Source: Polytrichum commune
Lineage: Eukaryota > Streptophyta > Polytrichopsida > Polytrichales > Polytrichaceae
NCBI GenBank assembly: GCA_950295325.1
Contig: OX485803.1
Location: 23,684,001 to 23,748,000 of the forward strand
Reading direction: 5' to 3'
DNA length: 64,000 bases
Part shown: piece after piece, positions 49,565 through 61,010 of the stretch
Numbering within the stretch: position 1 is the stretch's first letter
How the letters are laid out: each line of letters begins with the position of its first letter
Translations under genes and position numbers: made by a program
Notes under the pieces: generated by a model
Told to the model about the DNA's origin: nothing
The model's database searches: none
Seen by the model: only the letters and a program-made list of their open reading frames with translations

Positions 49565-50615
49565 GGGGGGTTTAATTCATAGCCACCCATGCACATCAAT
49601 TAGGTTTCCCATGAAGAGCTCACCCCTAGGCCATTTAGGGTCCCTTTAGGTTGGTGGTGGTGGGGTTATTCACCTTTTGGTGGTTCATGTACTTTTACCG
49701 TCCCTTCAATAATATGCAAAAATAAGAACAAATGCCATGCCACCATTTGGTTGGTAAATATTTAGGTTCTTTGCTTATATGAATTTGTCATATACAGGGG
49801 GGTTTATTAATAATGACCCACGTACGTCATTTAGGTTTCCGAGTCCAACCCCCATGCCATTTAGATTCCCTTTAGGCCCCCGGTGGTGGGATTTAGTTGT
49901 CCTTGAAAGTTCATGTACTTTGGCCCTCCCTTCAATATGTACCAAATAGGTATGCAAAAGAAGAATAGATGACATGCCACCATCCGAAAATAGAAACCCA
50001 TATTCTTTGTTGTGTACTAGAGTTAATACTCTAAGAAGTCCCTTGACCACAATTTCTCTATAAGTTTCTTGTATACAAGGGGTTTAATCCACAATCACCC
50101 CGTGTACGTCATTTAGGTTTTTGAGTCCCACTCCCATGTCATTTAGATTCCCTCTAGGCCCCCGGTGGTGGGATTACTTGTCCTTGACAGTTCACGTACT
50201 TTGACTCTCCCTTCAAATTGTACCAAATAGGTATGCAAAATAAGAACAGATGACATGCCACCATTCGGGAATAAAAATTGAAGTTCTTTGTTGCGTAGTG
50301 CAGTTAATACTCGAAGAAGTCTCACGATCTCGACTTCACTATGCATTTCTTGTATATAAGGGGTTTAATTCATAGTCACTAGCGTACGTCATTTAGGTTT
50401 TTGAGTCCCACCCCCACGCCATTTAGATTCCCAATGGTGGAGTTATTCACCCTTGGATGTTCGTGTACTTTGACTCTCCCTTCAATTTGCACCAAATATA
50501 CAAAAATAAGAATAGATGACATGCCACCATTTGGGAATAAAAACTTAGGTTCTTTGATGCATAGTTGTGTTAACTTAGTACTCTAAGAAGTCCCACGATC
50601 ATAGTTGCTTCTCGT
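49565..50615 (+). repeat. Tandem array, four units of about 232-283 bp
   Basis: Units begin at the GGGGTTTAAT/GGGGGGTTTA motif near 49565, 49797, 50080 and 50359. Each carries CATTTAGGTTT, GAGTCCCACCCCCA or a variant, CCATTTAGATTCCC, a TTCATGTACTTT-like block, CTCCCTTCAAT and GACATGCCACCAT. Units 2-4 are closest to each other; unit 1 is the most diverged. ORFs here are frame echoes of the repeat. Confidence 0.85.
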
Positions 50616-50919
50616 GCCAAAAGAATAATGTAAGTTAATGAATGCAAGGACGTTTCGGAGTAGTTCCAATACCGAATCCTTAAAAATTCCTATAATCATG
50701 TGGCAAAGGCTTCCAATACAACTCCCCTATCATGGCACATCCCCTTTTGTTTTGTTTTTGCAACTAGAAGTTTGTAGTTTTATTTCTTGGGTTACTTTCA
50801 AACTACAAGGACAAAGAGCATTCCACTCAAATTCGTGTGCTATGAAATGGTTCTTGATAAGGGGGCGATTTACCTAAAGTAGAGAACCCTTACTAGGTTA
50901 TTTTTTGCTTTTTATTTGT

Positions 50920-51250
50920 CTATATGTAAGTGATATGTGGTTAGGTGTGGCTTTAAGAATGGATACTAAAAGATATTTGTTTAAACGAGATTGGACTACA
51001 TGTTCAAACTATGATATATATTCTAGGTTTAATAATCTACATATATGTTGGGTGCGTGAGTGGGGGACCTACATGACCATTTAATGAGCACCAGAGTTCT
51101 CACTTTGACAATGAATAAGATGTTCATGTGAGCTCTGCAAATTACAAGGAAAGTGGCTACGACCTCAGTTTGAAATTGTGAATCATCTCGTACTAAAGTG
51201 GACTAGCTGGAAAATGAAATTATTTAAGACCATCTATGTTATATCGGGTT
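50920..51250 (+). repeat. Dispersed repeat, GTTAGGTGTGGAT family (long copy)
   Basis: Contains ATGTGGTTAGGTGTGGCTTT, then GATTGGACTACATGTTCAAA, GGGGGACCTACATGACCATT, TTGACAATGAATAAGATGTT and AGTGGACTAGCTGG. It is collinear with 63510-63845, so the family unit is at least 330 bp. Confidence 0.7.
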
Positions 51251-52649
51251 CATATTAGGGCTTAGTCTATGCGCAAGAGTGAAGCTTCTCTCTACCAAGG
51301 CAAGCTTGTGTTGGGTGTTATTGGCGATTTTGTTAATTGACTTAGCGTACACCTTATTTAAGTGGTATATGGCATAGTTTGTGGTCAAGAACAAACATTG
51401 AAATTACATGTGTTTACAAGTTTGGAACATGTGCTCAATGTGGACATTGTTACATGTTCAACAATCAACACAGTTGACAATGCATATGCGATCATTTAAA
51501 GGGCAAGAAGATCTTCTAATGTGTGGTCTTACAACCTCTGCACTACAATACTTTTGTTGTTGTTGTTGTGGTCACTTCTTGCTCCACACCCATATATGGT
51601 CGTTGGATGAATGAGTTGATCAATTCATTATGTTAGTGTTTATGAACGAGAAAGAATGTTGGTGAATTAATTATGATCGGAGTTGGTACGCTCCTAGGAA
51701 ATCCAATCAAAGTGCATAGTTTAAGATTCGTAAAGTGGTATTGTAAAGGGGAGGGGGAGGGTATTTCAAGGTTCACATGTGCTTGAAAGCTAAATTCATG
51801 TGTGCCTACTCGTGTGTCACATGGTATGTTAAAAAAGAAGCTCTTCTCACTCAAACAAGCACGTGTTGTCTTTGAAACTCTTCTTATACAAATAATTTGT
51901 AATTATTCATTTGATCATAGACATCACTTGACATGAGAGTAAATTTGATAAAAAGTGAATGGATAGTGGATGAATTATGGGATGATGATAAAGTGATTGA
52001 ATGCTTGAATGTAAATGTGACAATCAAGCATGACATGAACGCAAATGTGACACTTTAATTGTCAAGATAATAGACTTACTATGCATAAAACTACTCAAGT
52101 CAAAAGACATGATGTGTTCCAACAAAATGCTATATATTTTAAGAATACTATAAGAAAAATAAGAGATATCTAAGGTCTTCAACTTGCTGAAACCATTGAG
52201 AAGCTAAAAATATATAAGAATTAAAATTATAATCATATATAGGAATAATTATAATGATATATATATATATATATACACTCACACACCCCAAACAACAACA
52301 ATATGATAAATAGTGTCGGCATATGTCTAGCCGGACTTACTTTTAACATCCTTGAAATGTGGTCCACAATATGCTCCATCACAAATGAAAATAACTTGCA
52401 ATCATTTTCATGCACATTGAAAATGGTTCCATGCAAATAGCATTAATACAACACTTGAATATTCAACCACTCACTATGCTCTCATTCTTTCACTTCTAGT
52501 TGTGGGTAAGGTGTCAATTAGAAGTAATTGAGAATGCATATTCAATGACCACAAAGTCTCTTCCTAAGTCTTTTTTTTTGGGCACAAATTGAAAATTAAA
52601 TTCCAAGAAAAGGAACCAAACACAACCACCTTGGAAACTAGCGCAACCC
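51251..52649. other. Intergenic spacer
   Basis: Contains a (TTG)n patch near 51550-51570 and a (TA)n run at about 52257-52275. No gene recognised. Confidence 0.45.
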
Positions 52650-54650
52650 AAGGGGAAATCAAGAAATAATGGCCATTTGAGGTCTAACCTTCCACATGAC
52701 CACTAAGTTGCTATGGGTTACAATAAGATCTTTGACCCCCCAAATCGAGTTGAGATCATTAAGGACACCTTGGTACACAACGTCCAAGGCCTTTTCCAAA
52801 TTTGAGAGTCCGTTGCCACTCAATCCTACCATAATCATGCAAGGTGTCCCAAATGACTCAACATGTTTTTTGACCGAGCCATTGCAGAGCATTAAAAACC
52901 AGCTCATTTCGTTGGCACCAAATAACCCACAGAAGACCTCTCCTTAAGAAAAACAAGATGCAATTGAATCATTTTTGTGCCTTGCGCAAAGGTTGCACAA
53001 AGAGGTATTGCATCATAAAAAAACATTTTTGCGGACCAAGGTTATGTCTTTTGGCAAAGAATTGCCACATGATGTTAGCAACATACCGTTGCCCTTGTTG
53101 AGCAAGTGAATGGCTGAAGAACCTATGTTCCACCAATTCCACTGACTGCAGCCCATAGTGAGGGCAACTTTTGTCAATCTCCGGCGAGATTTTCCCACAC
53201 CACTCATTCACCGTCATAGCCTTATGGATGACCGACCCCCCCCCCCAAAAAAACCTTCTTTTGCACCCTAGCTTTGTGTCATATGATATTCCACTTAGGG
53301 GAAGTGGAAGGGGGAATATTATTCCGCCACTAATGTGCAATCAACTTCTTGAGGACCTATTCCTTAGTAATCCAGTTCCTCCCCATCTTGGCCAAGTATG
53401 CAAAGATGGTCAAAGAACAGTTGATCAAGTTTCCCAAAGAACAAATTGAATTGGGTTTGATTGGTTCCTCTTGTAAGGTTATCCACCTTAACACATGCCA
53501 TCCAACTTGATAAGGCCATTGATGGTGTTGCGTTCTTAGTATTTGGTTTCACCTCCATAAGGATGAAGTATTTCTAGCCAACGGTACATTTTGGGAAAAT
53601 GCTCATGAACTCCGTGCTAAAATGAACATGGCCGGAGCTAAATTCCTTGAGGTAGTTGACGCTGACCACCCATTCGAGAAGTGTATCCTCTATGTTCCTA
53701 TAGAGGCCAACCCATTAATGTGAAGTAAGTTGAGCTTTTTGTTGGCTTAACATCATATCTCAAAAAGGTTTGTAAAATTCCAATAGCTTAATCCAAAAGT
53801 CATCCTTTGTTGATTGAATTGATTTATGTGTGAGCAAGATATTGTCTAAAATGAATTGAAGGGGAAAAAACAGTTTGGTTACTATCGATTACCTCCATCT
53901 ATAATGAATGTGATTGCTGTTGTAGAACTTTAGCAAAAATCTTGTAGGTGGTGTTGAGGAGCATGATCGGTTGTCATTTGGTGAATCTCGAACGGTCCTT
54001 TTCTATGAAAAAAGAGCGCAATGATTCTCCACGTTACCCCTTTTGGAATCCATCGTTATGAAGTTTTTGCTTATGAAGCTCCAATAGGCTTGGAAGAACT
54101 TGGCCGTCAACCCATTTGGGTATGGGCTTTAATCGGTACCTTGGCCTCTTGAAAAAACCTAGCATTAGTTTTTCACAAGGAACCACCTAGAGCACTATTA
54201 TTAAGATTGATGCAAAAGAAAATTAGGTGGTAGTTGGAGAAAATTGAGTCATCCAAGATCTTACAATGCATTATATGATAAGAAAGGTTTTAGATTGCGC
54301 TAGAGAAACAAAAATCTATCTAGTCTAGCAAGAACCATGATACCATCCTCCATAAGGTTGTCCCACGAGTAAAGAGGGCCATCATTTATACTAAAGTCAT
54401 TTTGGTTGTTTTATTTGTTTTTAATGTTAGTCCATGTCAGTTCCTCTTGTAACTTCATGAGCCAATTGACTGATAACATGGATCTATTCAACATGCTCTC
54501 TACCATATTACAATCACACATTATAATTCATTTACAGTCCATTGAAAGATATTGAATTACATTGTTCCACGTGACACATCTTTCTCACACCATGTCCGAT
54601 GTATAAACATTAAAGATGCTAATGTATTCACTTTCTAGTCCTTTGTATTT
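52650..54650 (-). pseudogene. Decayed L1-type LINE ORF2 (EN-RT-zinc knuckle)
   Basis: Reading the - strand downward and allowing frameshifts and stops, the order is that of a plant LINE ORF2. Endonuclease: IFNVYTSDMV at about 54620, CNMVESM near 54510, then EDGIMVLARLDRF near 54330. Reverse transcriptase: PNGLTAKFFQAYWSF near 54100, then QPIMLLNTTYKIFAKVLQQ near 53960. Zinc-binding domain: CPHYG, ELVEHRFFSHSLAQQG, 53230-53050. Tail: WVIWCQRNELVFN near 52920 and IWDTLHDYGRIEWQRTL near 52830. The catalytic RT block is not legible and there is no long open frame, so the copy is dead. A C12 tract lies at 53236-53247. Confidence 0.8.
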
Positions 54651-56000
54651 AATTCACTAGACTTTTTCACGAGCAAGGGATCATTTATCAAGAATCAAAA
54701 GTTGCATTCTAGGGTGGAAGTATAGAGGAATATCCCCTCTTTCAATGTCGGGGTAGAGAGTCTTGTCTCAAGAAAACACCGGGCCTCTAGCTGCCATTAA
54801 TTGCACAAACAAAATGCAAAATTATGTAATTTGTTCTCGTTAGAACAATCAAATCAAATACATAAGTATCGGATGCACAAAGTGCCCAAGATGTGACTAA
54901 ATACTCTAAATCCACTTATATTCATTATGCAAAATTCATCCAAATCTATAATATTTAATATCAGCCAATCCCACCGTCCAATTTTTTTCTACATCTTAAT
55001 TATTACCCTTAAAATTTTAAGCAGAAATAAATTGTGGAATCAATATAAAGCTTCAACTTTTGTCTAATTTTTAGCAGGTGTTAAAATTATTAATTTACAA
55101 ACATTCATGCACTAAATCCACCATATCTCAAAAATTCCTCACTCAAACACAAGAAGATTTTATGTATGTTTTTTCTCATATAATAATCTACATTTATGGA
55201 AAGTTTGAGCCAAAGTTTGGTCCTAAAATTCAAGATATGGCCCAAACCATAACTTCAATAAAAATGACCAACTTGCAATCTCTAGTATAAGAACACCGAC
55301 GTCCAATAGTTCTTCTATTGTCTTAGACCAGAATTCATCAATTCCTTTGCATAAGACATAACTATGCAAATCACCTTTTGAACCTCACTTTCCAATCTTC
55401 AAAAGCTCTTACACAACTCCTTGAGTCTACAAATAAGTGACAGTAGGTACAATTTCAAAATCTTTACATCAAATGCTCATTTTTTTCTTATAAAAATTTC
55501 AAATATCTTGAATTTTGAACAAAAATTGTAATCCTTTCATATTCTATCATATCCAAAGCTCTAAACTCAGATGCCCGCCAAACTCCGAAACTCCGAAACT
55601 CCAAACTCCAAAACCGTTTTTTTCTTTTCTTTTTTTCTTCCTTAGTTTTTGTAAGCCTGACCTAATTTCATATCCTAGCCCGATGCGTATAGTAATTTCA
55701 GATCCTCCTTCTTACGTTTATTTAATTTTCCTAAAAAAATAATGTGGCTGATTTTTAATTTATTTTTCTTGCTACTTCATCCTCTAAATAAATTTGGATG
55801 TGTTTATTATATGTCTCCACGAAGAAGACCCGAGGCCTTGGACCCACGTTATTTCCAACTTGACAAGAAAATTGGTTAAGAAAATTAGTCCCAAAAATTC
55901 TTAACCACCGGTGCGCATCTTCACCATAACATAGGTAAAGCAACCCTTAGTGAAACGGGAACCAACCATGGTATCGAGAGCAGTGATCGAAGAGATTTTC
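54651..56000. other. Intergenic spacer
   Basis: AT-rich DNA with a short tandem of GAAACTCC words near 55585-55612. No gene recognised. Confidence 0.45.
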
Positions 56001-56029
56001 GGGCATGCATAATCGGTTGAGATCCCAGT

Positions 56030-56320
56030 GTTTGCAAGTCCAACCGGTTACATGTTGACATCCTCCGGTTTTCCTTTACGAAATCAGGGCATATTCTATA
56101 AATTCCTCTAAAACGATCGGTAATTTTCCTACAATCTTGAACTACTTCAACCGGCTATGTCTTAAACTCAACCGGTTCATTTGTAACTACCTGCCGGTTC
56201 TCCCCGACCATAGATTGAGAGTTCCCTTCTCACCACATACGACAAGTGAGAGAGGGAGGGGGGGGGGGGTACCTTCTTACAGGGCCAGAGGGGGCCATCC
56301 AAGCCTGTGCCTCCGGTTTT
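56030..56320. promoter_or_regulatory. Cluster of CCGGTT/AACCGG words
   Basis: Within about 290 bp the word CCGGTT occurs repeatedly, twice inside the palindrome AACCGGTT or nearly so (56042-56049, 56170-56176), plus 56064, 56193, 56313 and a variant at 56150. Density is well above the surroundings. It could be a transcription-factor cluster or simply a decayed short repeat; no gene lies next to it. Confidence 0.25.
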
Positions 56321-56536
56321 GTTTAAAGGTGGGATTCTGTGTCTGGTGTGGGAGTGAGGTTGTCAGTGGCAGGAGGAAGGCATGCATCATTCATTGCACA
56401 TCTAGGCCCACAAAGTGGTGGCCAATGCCTCATGCCCCCGCCGCCCACCTTAAGCCACCCCCTTAGCCTGTGCATGCTATCATGTGTGTAAGTTATTAAT
56501 AAGTAACTTACTTGCGTCGCTTCGTGTGGCCCAATT

Positions 56537-57035
56537 TCGTCAGTCGCCACATCTTACAGCTTCCAGGCGGCCTCTTATAACTTAGATCTACTGGCTTAAG
56601 TTAGACGGGACGGACGGGAAGTTTCAAATTTGAGAGAGAGAGAGATGACGTCATTGGTCTCCGACGTCGGCCGTGGATGGAGATGGAGAGAGAGAAAGAG
56701 AGAATTATCTAATGCAAGTGTATCTCTCATTCATCCGGCATAAGAACTTGATCCCCTGTAGGTTTAGGGTTGATTCATCTTAAGTGATTTTCAGTGGATT
56801 GATTCGGGGTCTTTCAAGGTTTCAAAGTTGATTCCAGTGTCAAATCGAGGTAACTTATGGACTGCATGCTATATGATAATCCCCTCTCTCTTTCTTTCTC
56901 TCTCTCTCTCTTTAACCGTGGGCTGCCACTTCATAGCCAAAATTTGTTAATCGCCGCATCTTACAACTTTTAGGCGGGCTCTATATATGCTTACTTAAGT
57001 TAGATGGGTTTCAAATTTGAGAGAGAGAGAGTTGG
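56537..57035 (+). repeat. Direct duplication with GA microsatellites
   Basis: About 56537-56646 and 56948-57035 are copies: CGCCACATCTTACAGCTT against CGCCGCATCTTACAACTT, then TTTCAAATTTGAGAGAGAG in both. A (CT)n tract lies between them (56885-56915). A G12 tract precedes at 56258-56269. Confidence 0.6.
56650..56870 (+). repeat. Repeat copy, partner of 57970-58200
   Basis: Shares CCGTGGATGGAGA, CATAAGAACTTGA, TAGGTTTAGGGTTGATTCAT and TTCGGGGTCTTTCA with 57970-58200. Both copies follow GA microsatellites. Confidence 0.65.
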
Positions 57036-57969
57036 GCATTGCTTGAACAGATTCTATGCTTACTTTCCAGCATAGTTCCTTCTTAGTACATCCTCTTGTT
57101 TAGAGGCCATATCATTCCATTACATATCTATAAACCTTCCAAAACCTGGGAGGGTGGGTGGGACCATCCCTCTTGATCACAACATTGCAATATTATTTCT
57201 AAGTATCTACAAAGAGTCTCCACTTGGTATGTGTTCAAATCATCACTAAAACCTTTGAGTATTCACACCTCTAAGGTTGTAATCTTTTCTACCCATAAAA
57301 GTAATAGTACATAACATATCCGAGATACAACCAGTCACTATCAAATGAGTAAGTGCCTCTTATTCAAAAAATGCTTCAAGTTCCATTCACAAGTAAAAGA
57401 GGCTTTGTAATTAAAAAGCCTTGTATACACAATAATTTTGCATAAAGATGAAATACAAAACCTAAGATGGCCGTCAAAAATGTGAAGGGTCTGCCTCACA
57501 TGTGCCCATGCCACCAACCAAATCCAAAGAGAGGGTTAGTAACGTACACGAGGTGAATAACAGCAGAACCCAATTATTATTTATGTCACACACATGAGTA
57601 CGGTGAAATCATAAGTTTTGTATCTAAGAATACTCAACAATACTAAGTACTCTACATGTTCCTTGGCCATTTGAGCTTAGTATGTAACAATACTGAGGTC
57701 GGTAGCGTACACCTTCCACGAGTCCTCACAAGCTTACACTAATCCGAGTAGTTACTTAGGGTAAAACTGCCTAAGCGGTTTTAACATTTGAAAGGAGGGA
57801 TCAATGCTTTCCCCACCCTTCATATATGATTAGGTAAAAGCTCTCATCTGTAGATTCATAGTGTGAGATCTATGGTTGAAAACAATTAGGTAAGCCTCAT
57901 TTAGCCCTAGAACATTAAGTTCATTAGGGTTATGCTTTTTTACCAAATTTGTTCATCTATGGCATAGTA
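57036..57969. other. Spacer
   Basis: No feature recognised. Confidence 0.4.
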
Positions 57970-58330
57970 GGAACAAAGTATAGAGAGAGAGAGAGAGAGA
58001 GAGAGAGAACTTCATTACTCTCCAACCTCAACCGTGGATGGAGAGAGAGAGAGAATTGCCATATACAAGTGTACCTCTTGTTCATCCAACATAAGAACTT
58101 GACCCCTATAGGTTTGTTGTTGATTCATCCCAAGTGACCTCTAGTAGACTAATTCGGGGTCTTTCAGGGTTTCAAGGTTGATTCAATGTCAAATGTCAAA
58201 TGTGTTTCAGGGTCTCAAATGTCACTTTTGGAGTGAATGCTATTTGAGGGTTTTATGTTGGAGAAATGAGAGGTGCACTTGTATACAATGCAATTCCCTC
58301 TCTTCTCAACCGTGGCTTGTCACTAAAGGC
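57970..58330 (+). repeat. Repeat copy with (GA)n head and inverted end
   Basis: Begins with a GA run (57978-58008) and CAACCGTGGATGG. The right portion (58230-58320) is a rough inverted echo of the left: GGAGAAATGAGAGGTGCACT and CTCTTCTCAACCGTGG. The whole may be a TIR-type unit of about 340 bp. Confidence 0.5.
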
Positions 58331-58640
58331 CATTCAAGGTAGAAGGGTCTTAATGGTTGCTTTTTGAAACTAGCCCACTTCTCCTAGGATATGAAACATG
58401 TGATTAATATGAAATGGTTAGCGAATTTAGGTTGAGGTCGTAGCCACTTTCCTTGTAATTTTTCAAGGCTCATGTAAATGTTTTGTTCATTATCAAAGTG
58501 AAGATGCTCGTACTTATGAAAGGTTCATATGAATCTCTCTAATCGTGTTGACTATTTGACCTAGAGTGGTTAGCATATTTTGAAAACACAATCCAATCTC
58601 TTTTGAACATATGTCTTTTTGATATCCGTTCTTGGAGCCA
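58320..58640 (-). repeat. Dispersed repeat, GTTAGGTGTGGAT family, inverted copy
   Basis: The only copy found in reverse orientation. On the + strand it shows ATTATCAAAGTGAAGATG, CAATCTCTTTTGAACATATG and CCACACTCAACCACGTA, the complements of family blocks. It suggests dispersal by transposition and not local duplication. Confidence 0.6.
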
Positions 58641-58794
58641 CACTCAACCACGTACCATTCAATATAGATACCTCAAATATAGTTGTCCGATTAAGATAAT
58701 CACTGAATCAGACATGTCTATCTTACAAATACCACTTGAGCGGTTGTGCTTGTGCTTTGGTTTTGGTTTTGGTCCACCTTCAACATCCTAGAAT

Positions 58795-59120
58795 TTGTGG
58801 TGTCTATGTAAAATCTTCCATTAGAAAGGAACAAAATGCAGCAAACTATCATATGGCCCTTAGATGGATGTGATGCCGGAGATGAAATTTGTGAAGGATT
58901 CCGTTGAACTGAGTTGGCTAGAGTTCCTTCATCATGGATGAAGGAACTCTAGTTCTCTACAAGCTCAATGCCATAGGATTCTTGGTGTCTACGTCAAATT
59001 GACCGCTAGGAAAGGGAATTACATAGCAAACTACTATATGGCTTTTAAATGGGTTTGATGCCGGAAATTAAATTGTGCATGATTCAATTGGAATGAATTG
59101 GCCTTCGATGTGTAGAGAAT
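58795..59120 (+). repeat. Two tandem copies of the GTCTACGTAAAC family
   Basis: Copies near 58795-58950 and 58978-59115 share TTGGTGTCTACGTCAAATTG or a variant, GCAAACTAC/ATCATATGGC and TTTGATGCCGGAAAT. They are related to 39895-40140 and 40745-40910. Confidence 0.6.
58918..58952. repeat. Perfect 16-bp-arm hairpin
   Basis: CTAGAGTTCCTTCATC is followed by a 3-base loop (ATG) and its exact complement. It sits within the first copy of the GTCTACGTAAAC-family pair. A strong stem-loop in RNA or a footprint of an inverted duplication. Confidence 0.9.
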
Positions 59121-59967
59121 ATGTTATTACTACAAACCCTTCAACCACAAACTATGACTTTTCTCACACCAATATTAAACCAATATGTAGGTGAATGCAT
59201 GGAATCATTACACAATTCTAGTTTTTTAAAATCAAAGAAACCAATCAAATGGGTATGAAAATTGTAATACCCAATCACATATTGATACTCGGTGGGTATC
59301 ACAAGATGAGAGAATCTCTATAAACTTGAGTCATTATTTGGGGTTAATATCATGTAAATACCGTGTACTAAGATAAAATAACATAGGCATTAAGGTTCTT
59401 GAATGATGTTTAGACCCAACTGCTACCACCAACAAAACGTTTTCAAGGACATGCACCCTAGTATTTTAGTTTCTTTTTATGTAAAACCTTGTCATTTAAT
59501 GTACTCAAGTTATATCCCCAAAATGTGGTACCAACCCAACGTTGTTTATACAACATGAAAGAAAAAACAACAACTCCAATGTTGCCACCAGTGTGAATTA
59601 TGGCATTGCTTCTTTTTTCGAGTTGGTTTAAGTCTATATGTAGTCCCAAACATGCAACACACACTTTAGAGGGCCCCCCATGATTGTTGCTTCTTTCAAA
59701 GGTGAACACCTTGAACGCTAGGCGTATACAAGTTGGCCAACACCTATCTCCCTCAAGGCCAAGGCCCCAGGTTCCCACATGGTTGGTCGAACTTTTCCGG
59801 TTCACATGAATATACCCAATATGATTGGGTGGATCATGGGTGACAAGGTGCACCTGGAATCAAGTACTAGGAAGGTCACTCATCCGAGTCTTGTTCCAAC
59901 TTAGGCACCTTAAATCTTGGAGTTAAGGCCTTGGGTTTCAGCCACCTTGCTATACAACATGGGAAAA
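59121..59967. other. Spacer with 131-codon - ORF
   Basis: The longest shadow-free frame is 59853-59458 (-), beginning MHLVTHDPPNHIGYIHVNRK. No domain was recognised and the composition is unremarkable. Treated as a probable chance or decayed frame. Confidence 0.35.
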
Positions 59968-59969
59968 TA

Positions 59970-60060
59970 CACTAAATATGATATTTAGTGTCACCAATTC
60001 TAATTGTCTTGCTCAATACTATTTGCAAACCACGGTATAGTATCACCAACACTAAATGCT
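59970..60060. mobile_element. CACTAAAT MITE, truncated copy 3
   Basis: The left terminus CACTAAATATGATATTTAGT preceded by TA is intact. The interior differs, and a short inner CACTAAAT at about 60050 ends the similarity. No right terminus seen. Confidence 0.5.
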
Positions 60061-60914
60061 AACCCAACATTATTTCTCATTCCTTGTAAATTTGTCGTGG
60101 GATTATAGATTTACATTGTTGCAATTACTGTCACTTACCAAATGTATTTTCATCCAAATTTCAATCATTTGTGACAATATTTCATCACAAGTTGCTGACA
60201 AGAGAAGGTAGGGTTTTCGCCAATGGATGAACTCATCCATCATCCATGACAATATTTGCAAACCTTATTCATAGAAAGTCTCACTAGAAAAATTGCCGCA
60301 GTGACATTTGATGCCAAATGACACTAAATTAGTTGAAGATTGGATTCGACCTAAATTATCGTCCCTCTTGAAGCTCAATATTTGGCCTGACCTAATTAAA
60401 CAAGGAATGCAATTTTTGGAGGACATAACATTACTAAACAACTACATGACGGTCTCTTTCCAAAGACGTGAGTTTGCGATAAAAAAACTATGATAACTTA
60501 CAACTGCACGTCGAATCGTTCACAATACACATCATGAGTGCTCCCAATAAACGACAAAATCCTAAAATCAAAGGAGAATTATGCTCATGTGATACCTAGT
60601 CCTACGAAACGCAACCAAAGAGTTGTGTCATGTTTTGGACGAAGACAAAAATTCTCACACGAGAATGTGTTGGGGACATAGGAGAAGCCATTGGAAACCG
60701 CCCTTATGGCCTACACACAAGGAAACCATTGGGAACGGCGAAAGAACATCGGAAACAAGTCCCACTCCTTAGGAACAACCCAAAAAACTTCTTGAACAAC
60801 GTTCCCAGCACCGGGAACCCGTCTCACATGGGAATGTGACTCGTACCAAGGAAAGCTTATTAGCCATGAACTTCTTTTAAAGTAATTTTAGAGTGATGAG
60901 ACTATGCTTACTAA
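60061..60914. other. Spacer
   Basis: Two short + ORFs (60308-60493, 60630-60839) show no family features. No repeat recognised. Confidence 0.4.
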
Positions 60915-61010
60915 GGGCCACTTTACACACAGACCAAGAGCCGTGACCATGAAAATGGAAGGGCCCCGTAAATCCTCCAAAGGTTGTACCATGTGAAATA
61001 GAAATCCAAT
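60915..61010. mobile_element. Harbinger-like left end, truncated
   Basis: Starts GGGCCACTTTACACACAG after TAA and continues AAGAGCCGTGACCATGAAA, matching the left end at 38835. No matching right end is found downstream within the window. Confidence 0.55.

Noticed and set aside
50143-50346. Related - ORFs at 49775-50050 and 50143-50346 as a gene family
   Set aside because: Their similarity comes from the tandem DNA repeat; both are frame echoes of its units.
49565-50615. CRISPR array
   Set aside because: The repeat units are 230-283 bp with no short spacer pattern, and the window is clearly eukaryotic.
59458-59853. 131-codon - ORF as a gene
   Set aside because: Longest isolated frame on the right flank, but no domain, no neighbouring exon and average spacer composition.
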